From positions 24,592,501-24,656,500 of the forward strand of contig JAPQWV010000002.1 in assembly GCA_027422505.1 (NCBI GenBank): a stretch of 64,000 nt of DNA. Reading direction: 5' to 3'. The DNA comes from Craterostigma plantagineum (Eukaryota > Streptophyta > Magnoliopsida > Lamiales > Linderniaceae). Under the pieces are notes generated by a model. The model saw only the letters and a list, made by a program, of their open reading frames with translations, did no database searches and was not told where the DNA came from. Of this stretch, positions 55,970-64,000 are shown piece by piece; positions within the stretch are counted from its first letter, which is position 1, and each line of letters starts with the position of its first letter. Made by a program: the position numbers and the translations under genes.

Positions 55970-57985
55970 ATGGTGGAATTAGAGGAGGAACGGTTCAGCT
56001 CACAGAAAGGTGATTTCTTTTTCTTTTTCGCTCCTTCTTCAGACTTATGCAGATATTTGTCCCTCTTTTTCTTTTAAAAAAGATAGTTTTATCGCTCTGA
56101 ACTGCTAAATATGGTTGGTTTAGTCTAGTGATAGAGTTGGGCTGTTAATTTCTTCAATCGAGAAGGGATCTGTGGTTTCTGAGATTATTATTACAGTCTT
56201 CCAAGAAGTATCTTGGACTGAATATTTTGTTTTCTTGACTGAAGTTTGGAATCTAATTTAGTGTTCAGCTGTTTCATTGTTTCTTATCTTTCTTGGCTTC
56301 TGTGAACTAAATGCTTATATTGTCGAAGGACTGCTTTGTTTCTTATCTTTCTTGGCTTCTGTGAACTAAATGCTTATATTGCCGAAGGACTGTTTCGAAA
56401 ACACAGTGACCATCACATGATTACATCGCCTGACCTTCTTGGTATTCTATTGCAATAAACACTGTAAAAGATTATGGAAACACATTCTATTGCGCAGATC
56501 AAGATGGGGAAGATGAGATCGTCGCTGAAGGCGCCTCGGTGGTCCGAGGTGAGCCTCTCCAAGACGAAGGCGGGCCCCCTAAGGTAGACTCGGAAGTCGA
56601 GGTTTTGCACGAGAAAGTGTCAAAGCAGATTATAAAGGAAGGACATGGCCAGAAACCCTCGAAATATTCAACTTGCTTCGGTACAGATCACTTGTTGAAC
56701 TTGATTCCAGCCAAGTTTTGATTGTTCGTAACGTAATGATCGTTTTTCTTTGATTGTCCCTTCAGTTCACTACAGAGCGTGGGCTGTAAGCACGCTACAC
56801 AAGTTCGAAGACACTTGGCATGAACAGCAGCCATTGGAACTTATCCTAGGAAAAGGTTTGTTTGATCCTAGGATTTATTTATGTCCATTTTTTTTTATTT
56901 TTTGGGTCTGAGCTTATTATTCTGTTCTGTGACAGAGAAGAAGGAAATGAGTGGATTGGCGATTGGCATTTCGAACATGAAATCAGGCGAAAGGGCTTTG
57001 CTGAACGTTGGCTGGGAATTGGGCTATGGAAAAGAAGGAAGTTTTTCTTTCCCTAACGTTCCTCCCATGGCAGACATCACATACGAAGTCGAACTGATCG
57101 GTTTCGACGAAACGAAAGAAGTGAGCAGTTAATCAAAGTGGGCTAAAATCATTTCTATATTCTACTGCTGTATTCGCTCTGACGAGATTTTTTTTATTAC
57201 AGGGAAAACCACGCGGGGACATGACCGTGGAGGAGAGAATCGGCGCCGCCGACCGAAGAAAGATGGATGGGAACGAACTGTTCAGAGAAGAGAAACTAGA
57301 CGAAGCAATGCAACAGTATGAAATGGTATTGTTTTGCCAATTATTTACTGCTTTTACGTATGTTTTGAAAGAAAAAAAAATGCTTATTATTTATCGCCTG
57401 TTTTAGGCCATTGCCTACCTAGGAGACGACTTTATGTTCCAACTTTTCGGTAAGTATAGAGACATGGCACTTGCGGTTAAAAACCCTTGCCATTTGAATA
57501 TAGCAGCGTGCCTTATAAAGCTCAAACGATTCGACGAGGCTATCGCTCACTGCACCATTGTAAGCGCATCATTTCTGGACTGAATTTTCGATAGGCTCGG
57601 GATTTTATTACAGTATGAAAACGTTTCCTGAACTTTATTACTGATTTTCTAACAGGTCCTGACCGAGGATGAGAACAACGTAAAAGCTTTGTTTCGGCGA
57701 GGAAAAGCTCGGGCAGAGCTCGGGCAGACGGATGCTGCCCGAGAAGACTTCCTTAAAGTTCGCAAATTCGTCCCACAAGACAAAGCTGTGGCTAAGGAGC
57801 TTCGACTCTTAGACGAGCACGACAGAGCTTTATACAAGAAGCAGAAAGAGCTTTACAAGGGACTGTTTGGACCGAGGCCAGATGCAAAACCTAAGCCCGA
57901 GAATTGGTTCGCTCTTTTCTGGCAATGGCTTGTTTCGATATTCTATCGCCTCTTCAAGAAGGCCGAGCATTCCAAGGATGAGTGA
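55970..57985 (+). CDS. TWD1: FKBP42 / TWISTED DWARF 1 immunophilin-like protein, 367 aa
   Basis: TWD1 is a membrane-anchored FKBP-like co-chaperone that regulates ABCB auxin transporters and growth (Arabidopsis knowledge). Exons: 55970-56009, 56498-56680, 56766-56855, 56936-57120, 57203-57325, 57407-57559 and 57656-57985, all GT-AG with consistent phases, 367 residues (Arabidopsis 365). The FKBP domain (about residues 45-160) holds VLHEKVSKQIIKEGHGQKPS and FEDTWHEQQPLEL. The TPR region (about 170-300) contains MTVEERIGAADRRKMDGNEL, CHLNIAACLIKLKRFDEA and ALFRRGKARAELGQTDAA. A hydrophobic segment near the C-terminus (WFALFWQWLVSIFYRLF) is the membrane anchor. Intron 1 carries a 59-bp tandem duplication. 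Confidence 0.95.
56280..56397 (+). repeat. 59-bp tandem duplication in TWD1 intron 1
   Basis: The stretch starting TTTCTTATCTTTCTTGGC at 56280 is repeated at 56339, with almost no differences (TGTCG versus TGCCG). Confidence 0.9.
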
Positions 57986-58151
57986 GTAATCGCATTTCTA
58001 TCGTAAACTTCCAGCGTGTAATAACGTACAAAGTTCTTGACTCTTTGATCATTGTCTGATAGATATGAGTAACTCCATTGATGATTAGCTCATTTATGAA
58101 CATGTTTATCCAGCAGAATCCCGTTACCATATAATGTTGATTAAGATATGA

Positions 58152-58520
58152 TTAATATTGTCTAACCATGGACATCCATGCGAAGTAAATGCAGACGAGT
58201 TTTTGAGACATGTAAACATAGACAGCAAAGGATAGGCTCATCAAGGTAACGTCTTTCCAATCTCCCTTCTTCTGTGGGCTCAGATTCTGCTGCAAATCGC
58301 TGCCAAACTTGTGCATACTTCCCAGAAACTGCTGCACTTTATTACGACGGCTCTTGTCTTCATCTTCCTTGTTCGAATTTGGACGGCGGTTATGGCAGGA
58401 GATTACAGAGACGAACGGATGATCGTTCTTGGTTCTACTGAGGTCGGCCGCCGCTTTTCTTGGCTTGGAATTCCATAAGTTGACGATCGATGGCGATGAT
58501 AAGGCAGCCATGTATTTCAT
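58152..58520 (-). CDS. Probable plastid-targeted small membrane protein, uncharacterised
   Basis: The minus-strand 122-residue ORF starts MKYMAALSSPSIVNLWNSK; translation may begin at the second Met. The first 50 residues are Ser/Arg/Lys-rich, as in a transit peptide (AAADLSRTKNDHP, SCHNRRPN). A conserved-looking segment KVQQFLGSMHKFGSDLQQNL and SPQKKGDWKDVTLMSLSFAV follows, with one hydrophobic helix (about residues 92-115). I recall similar small plastid proteins in plants but cannot name the family. It is convergent with TWD1, with about 165 bp between the stop codons. Confidence 0.55.
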   Translation of the reverse strand: MKYMAALSSPSIVNLWNSKPRKAAADLSRTKNDHPFVSVISCHNRRPNSNKEDEDKSRRNKVQQFLGSMHKFGSDLQQNLSPQKKGDWKDVTLMSLSFAVYVYMSQKLVCIYFAWMSMVRQY

Positions 58521-58695
58521 TACACGCTAGATACTTTCTGAGTTGAGGTATAAGAAGGATGTAGAAGAAATATCTGAAGTACACAAAACGGATAAGGAAC
58601 GATGGCGTGGAGTGGATGGCAGAGAAAGAACTCAATTATTTATTAGCAGGTCAAAAAAGTCAAAGAAATGTTTTTTTTTTTCTTTATTTATATGT

Positions 58696-59587
58696 TTAGT
58701 TTTCTGTTCCGAAAGAAGACATGGATGACTGTATTTCCTCCAATGTACGGCCTTTCGTCTCTGGGACAAGCTTGATGATGAAGATGACCGTTACTCCACA
58801 AACTGCTGTGAATATGAAGAATGTGGCTGAAGAACTCCATTGAACCATGAAGTTGAAGGAGAATGTAATAATCCATGAGCCAAGCCAATTCACCACTGTC
58901 ACCAAGCTTCCAGCCAAGCCTTTCACGTTTATAGGGAATATCTGCAGAAAAAACATTTGCATTTGCATCAAAGTTGAAGAACTTGGGTTTTCTGATGATA
59001 TAAATCTATGATTTTTCTTATACCTCAGACACTATAACCCAAGGAATACCTCCCATGCCTAAAGAGAAAGATCCACCAAATAACTGAGGCAAAAGATTGA
59101 GAAAAACGTTACATTATATTGTTCGGTGACGAAAACAGACGTGTAAACTAAGTGGGATTTCGATATTTTTCGTTTTTCGACGTGAGATTAAATTTGCGGT
59201 ACCAAGACGCCGATGAGCGCTAGGTAGGGACTGGAATCCCAGAGCTTTAGACCCTGCATTAGATTGTAATCATCAGTTCAACTGATAGAAAAGATGAATT
59301 TTTTAACTAGAGAAGAAGAAAAGATATTATGCCTGTAATAAGTATGAGAATGCGATAAACAAGCTACCCAAGCAAGTCCCGGAAGCAGAAACCTGAAGCA
59401 GAATATGACTTTTGCTGTAATAACTGTATCTGTTCATAGAACTAAAACACATCTGTATATGTAATGTATGCATCTGTAAACCAGTAAAAGGGGGCGTCTC
59501 CCAGATTTATCCATCAGCAAAGTTCCTAAGATAGTCATGGGGACCTGAAAAATTCAAACTTGACATGATATTAGTAAGATGAAAAAC

Positions 59588-59628
<41 letters not shown>

Positions 59629-61770
59629 AGGATTGTGCTGACCTGGACAACAACCATTGCATTGGTTCCAACTGTACCAGAAAAACCTGTCGTATTTGAT
59701 CAAAAACCCCACTCGGGGTATAAGAAAATGAGGTTACTAACTCTCTTGCGAATCAAATTTAAGGTTATTTCTTACCTGCAGTTGAGAATATGGAGCTTGC
59801 ATAGTATGCAATGGCGTTAACTCCTCCGAATTGTTGCAGCACCATCAATCCAACTCCAACCTCAAATCGTAAACCACGTTATTATTACACGGTCGACAAA
59901 ATCCAGACAAGGGAGTGGACTGCATAAGCCTTACTATGAGCGAATGGGCGTATCTTCTGTCGAACAAGTCGAGCATTTTCATGTCCCTTTGCTGTTCGAG
60001 GCTTCTTGTATAATCCTATGAAAAACCGCCATTTTCAATGTACCATCTCGAAAAGGAAGAACCAATGTAGAGAAACTATAAGAAATATAACTCGAATCTC
60101 AGCTGCTTCTTCAGAAAAGTCGGCTGTTTGGCCCCTAAGCCGAGACAAAGATGCTTCGGTTCCATCCCATTTACCGATCTTAGCCTGTTTGTTATTACTC
60201 ACGGTTTAAATACTTACAAAGCTCGTGTTTATTTAGTATCATTATTTTTATTACCAGCCATCTTGGAGACTCTGGGATGAAGAATAGGCCCAAAATCTGT
60301 ACCAGGCAAGGAATAGTTCCTGATATGAAGTGAGAAAAAAAAAAACGACTTCTGTTATCATCGATTCATATGAAATGCATTAAGGCGATAGAATAGAATG
60401 CATACAAATTAACAGAAAAACAAGGAGTAAAGATGAACTTTTACCTACTGTCAAAGCCAAAAGACGCCAGGTGATGAGATTGCCGACAAGAAACATAACA
60501 GAGGCACCAAAGCATATCATCAACTACGACAAACAAGACAGCATTTCTAAGAGAGAATGTATGTAAATGGCTTCCCTAGTATTGAGATTAGGACATGAGT
60601 TTTAATGATGCTTACCTGGTTTACTGCAGTAAACACTCCTCTGAGGTTCTTGGGCGTTATTTCGGCTATATAAACAGGCACCTTGTCGTTTACGTAATGA
60701 ACAATGATTACGAATAATAGCAAACTACAGGAAAATGAAAAAATTGGGGAGAAGAAACGATATGATGGTACCACGTATGATAAAAGCCCGATACCAATTC
60801 CTGTTAATAACCTGCCAATATCAAGCCACCAAGCATTCTGCGAACAAGCCATTAGTCCCATTAAAATAAAAAAATAAAAAAAGATAAGATATCTTCTTGC
60901 TCCTATAAACCTATTGAAGCATGTACTAGAATGCAAGAAATGGAGCAGTTAGACACATAACTTTTACTCACTTTCCAATAGCTATTTTAGTGGCTTTAGG
61001 CTCATTTATGAAGCAAAGACACACTGAGTACATATATATACCTTGGCAAAAGCTATTGCAAGCCATCCGACTAGGTTAAATAACTCGGCAAATCCCATTG
61101 CCTGAATTATACAAAAGCAACATAGGAACATGAAAATGTTGGCCAATTCGAAACAATGTATATGTAAGAATGTGCCTGAAATTAATTGAGCTATTGGCAT
61201 ACCCCTCTCCTTCCTATAAGATCAGCTATCTTCCCACTCACCACTGCTCCAAACATAGCTCCAATCGTTGATATCGAACCGAACAACGAGTACTGTCGGT
61301 CGACAAATAGTGTAAGTAAATTGCAAGGCTATAACTGAGGGCTTTGGAAGATTTTTATTTTTTATTTTTTATCTATTCCCAGTAAGAGAATATCGTTATT
61401 GATTATAGTTGTACTACTGATTGAAGATTAAAGATCACTAACATCAGCCAAAGAAAGTCCAAGATCCTCCAAAATCCCAGATTGAGCTGGGGACGAAAAT
61501 CCCACCTGAGAAATCACGCAAAATATCACAAAATTCACACAAGAAAATCGATCAGCGCATCACTAACGACGAGAAAAAAAATGGAGTTATTAGCTTCTTT
61601 CTTGTTACAGTCAAACTTACTGCAGAGCCGAAGACATATGAGCCTGCTACAGCAACGAAGGTGCTTAGTACGAGAACTGCAGTGATGTCCGAACCCTCAG
61701 AATCGCTCTGTTTGATTGTCGTGGGAAGCAAAGGGTTGGAGCTATCACTGCTGACTTCATTTGACTTCAT
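58696..61770 (-). CDS. ERD6-like sugar transporter (major facilitator superfamily), 17 exons, 473 aa
   Basis: ERD6-like proteins are monosaccharide/H+ carriers, mostly at the tonoplast. Minus-strand exons: 61770-61621, 61505-61443, 61292-61203, 61101-61042, 60837-60772, 60681-60616, 60523-60445, 60319-60255, 60184-60092, 60015-59935, 59860-59776, 59686-59643, 59544-59482, 59392-59333, 59253-59203, 59083-59024 and 58941-58696. All phases agree. Signatures include [66 protein letters not shown] and [12 protein letters not shown]. Twelve membrane helices are expected. The intron after exon 14 has a GC donor (59332-59331); all others are GT-AG. The exon 7/8 junction (donor at 60444) adds one Val compared with relatives and is the least certain. 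An (AT)n run lies in intron 12 (59588-59628). Confidence 0.92.
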
Positions 61771-62315
61771 TTTTACGTGCTATTGAACTTGGCCCGAGAA
61801 AGATTATATTTTTCTCACTGCTATTTATTCATTGTATAGACTGTTCGATTACCAAGAAGAAAAAGAATAAAGATCGATCAATTTTTCTTTTTTTGTCTTA
61901 ACGAGGGATGGATAAAGATTAGACAATCATTACTACAACATCGTACGTTACGGAGTGGTGCCGTCCGATGCTGACGTACTCAATGATAAAAGTTCTAGTT
62001 GTTCGGTTTTACGGAAAGAATTAAGAAATCATGGATAAAGATGGATTTCATATCACGTGCGCTATTCTCTATGATTTTATTACAATTCTTTCTGTAATTA
62101 GACAATTTCCCTCATCTATAATTAATGGGTTGTACCCAAATGCAAAAATACTTGAATCAACACACAGAAGCAAATCGATAACTGCAATTATGTCAAAATA
62201 ATACCCAAAAAAAAGAAAACCTAGCTAGCCAGTTTAAGCTCATGATATGATCTTGTCTAAAAGAGGAGCAACTTGTCTTCCCAGATAAGAAGATGAAGAT
62301 GAAGCTGAAGTATCC
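61771..62315 (-). promoter_or_regulatory. Promoter region of the ERD6-like transporter
   Basis: About 545 bp between the transporter start and the stop codon of the next minus-strand gene. It is AT-rich, and no specific element is claimed. Confidence 0.4.
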
Positions 62316-63807
62316 TTACATATCCCAATTTAATTTCTCTAAGCAAAACCCGACCAAGAAGGGCCCCGCCAAATCCCCGACAGCACACCCTGCAATAATA
62401 ATATAGCAAGCGAATCGTCTTCGTAGATCAGAACTTCCGCGCAAGATATAGGATCAATTATTATTTTTCAAGATTCATATGCCTATTACACAACGAGTAT
62501 ATAATGGTACCGATCCATTGGCCCGTCGAAGGACGAATACAAGCCGCCCCAATGCCAGCTCCTATGGAGGCAAAAACAATCGAGGAACCACATTGAAGGG
62601 TGGTGCCGTAAACTTTCTTGCCAAGAAGGAGAACTTGGTCCCCAGTGTTGACTTGATCGTCCTTATCTTCCTTGCTCTTCGTTATAGATTTAAAGAATCG
62701 ATAGACATCGATGCCAACTTGGACTATCCACGCTGCTAGAACTCCTAGGAAGTGTGCTGTTGATGGTAACCAGAAAAAATGGGAAAATTATTACATGGGA
62801 TGGAGATAGATAGTTACAAAGGGGGTTAAATTCAACGTTACCTCTGAAAGTTGTTCGGCTTACACATAATACGAAGGTTGGAGTGGGCAAACATCTTCCT
62901 GCTTTTCGAGTGGCTGACTTTCGAACATCTATGTTTGTTGGGTTAGATTAAATTAGGCACAAGCACTATAAAAGAAATAAGAGGAAATATTCGAATAGAA
63001 CCTTTGAGAAGCTTCCATGCCATGCGCTGCGAAACATAGTGCACAGCAACTCTTTCAAGAACGCGCCTTGTAGTAATGACAGTCGTCTGAGCATATATAA
63101 CCAATTAGAGCTTCGAAGAAAATAAGAACAGAAAGGAACAACCGTGAAGATTCACCTCACGAAGTATTTGCTTGACAGATTTCTTGAAAGGAACAACCAA
63201 ATCCACTCGATTTTCGACGGGATTTTCCTGTAAAAAGTCATCATCTTCGTCCTCCAAGGGAGTCTGTTGATCGAGAAGAGGCAAATAGAACAACAGAAAC
63301 GATCTCAACGTCGTTAATGCGAGAGTTCTCCAATGAAATGCTGAAAATATCGGTTTCAACTGAAGATCATATCGCTTTCCACTATAGTTCGATGCATTAT
63401 CCTGAAATACGTTCTCAGATGCACTCCATAGACTCGAGACATAGTCTTCAGCCACCGAAGAGTCGCCGGCGTCGCAATATGCAATCTGCGCCCCACAGTT
63501 TCTGACAGATATTTAAGCGAATCATTACAAATCGAAGGGCCAAAATTCGATGTGCCTAATTCAATTTGCAACTAGGACAGACTCCTATTATACTGCTGAA
63601 GATAGAACCGCATTAACTAATAAAAAGAACAGCTAAAACCACCCACGCATACCCGAACAACGCAGCTCGAGCTGCAAAAGGAGCAGCAATCGCAAATGTT
63701 GAGGCGCCGCCCACGAATTTAGCGGAGAAAAGGGTTCTCGAAGTGAACGCCTGGGAGCCGAAATTGGGGTTTTTCCTCAGTAAATCGAGCATCGCCATCG
63801 CCGCCAT
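62316..63807 (-). CDS. Uncharacterised membrane protein, 6 exons, about 332 aa
   Basis: Minus-strand exons: 63807-63631 (end uncertain), 63485-63156, 63086-63002, 62928-62842, 62756-62511 and 62389-62316. Phases agree from exon 2 to the stop codon. The N-terminus MAAMAMLDLLRKNPNFGSQ is followed by an Ala-rich hydrophobic segment (FAIAAPFAARAALFGYAWVV). A charged middle follows (TPLEDEDDDFLQENP), then TTVITTRRVLERVAVHYVSQ, FVLCVSRTTFRGA, a hydrophobic stretch (HFLGVLAAWIVQVGIDVYRF) and a Gly-rich segment near the end (IVFASIGAGIGAACIRPSTG), closing LVGFCLEKLNWDM. The layout suggests an organelle-targeted or endomembrane protein. I do not recognise the family. The exon 1/2 junction is the weakest call. 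Confidence 0.7.
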
Positions 63808-64000
63808 CGATCAATAGCAACAAAATGGCGCCGGCGCTTGAGCTGCGGCCAATCTGCGGTTCGAATAATGGATTAGTTGAACGATCCTTAAACCTTTTTT
63901 TCCCTCAAGTCCATATAATTCCGGTTACTATAAATAATACGGTGTTATTTAATGTTCGGTTACTTTTGTTCAGCCCGATATTATTCAAAAGCCCGCGTGT
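63808..64000 (-). promoter_or_regulatory. Upstream region of the 63807 gene, to the window edge
   Basis: 5' UTR and promoter DNA of the minus-strand gene. No motif is claimed. Confidence 0.3.

Overview
This is a plant nuclear window, almost certainly from a eudicot. It contains spliced plant genes with close Arabidopsis counterparts (telomerase reverse transcriptase, a MYB46/83-type R2R3-MYB, ATAB2, TWISTED DWARF 1 and an ERD6-like sugar transporter), a nuclear tRNA-Ser, and a dense load of plant transposons. I cannot name the species.

Layout. 1-5359 is the 3' part of an Athila-like LTR retrotransposon whose LTR carries a regular array of a perfect palindrome. 5360-8085 is AT-rich repeat DNA built on a TTGGTATAAT-like motif. 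8086-17835 is a tandem array of four diverged segments, each with one small secreted proline-rich protein gene and a near-identical core promoter; LINE remnants, a Tourist-like MITE and a fold-back MITE lie between the copies. 18259-18468 (-) holds a small ORF that is probably real. 19071-24527 is a cluster of DNA transposons: two hAT MITEs, a Tourist-like MITE, and a 4.15 kb Mutator-like element (MULE) carrying a DEK_C-like host exon, a DUF1985 gene, GC-rich minisatellites and a nested hAT MITE. That MULE ends about 160 bp upstream of an apparently intact TERT gene (24689-30148, 13 exons).

30297-44776 is mostly mobile DNA: a hAT element with a possible captured gene fragment, a MITE sitting in a TA microsatellite, a non-autonomous hAT interrupted by a copia element, and a second copia element on the minus strand. 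The right part is gene-rich: a MYB46/83-like gene with a 1-nt frameshift in a poly-A run and a GC-AG intron, tRNA-Ser(GCT), ATAB2, a degenerate MULE with a transposase and a divergent DUF1985 gene, another hAT MITE, TWD1/FKBP42, a small probably plastid-targeted membrane protein, a 17-exon ERD6-like transporter, and a six-exon membrane protein of unknown function.

The host genes look like independent loci rather than a pathway. The features most worth a second look are the four-copy secreted proline-rich family, the palindrome array in the LTR, the DEK_C/DUF1985 MULE beside TERT, the TA-targeting MITEs, and the frameshifted MYB. Exon boundaries were derived by hand from splice consensus, reading-frame continuity and remembered family sequences; no database search was possible.
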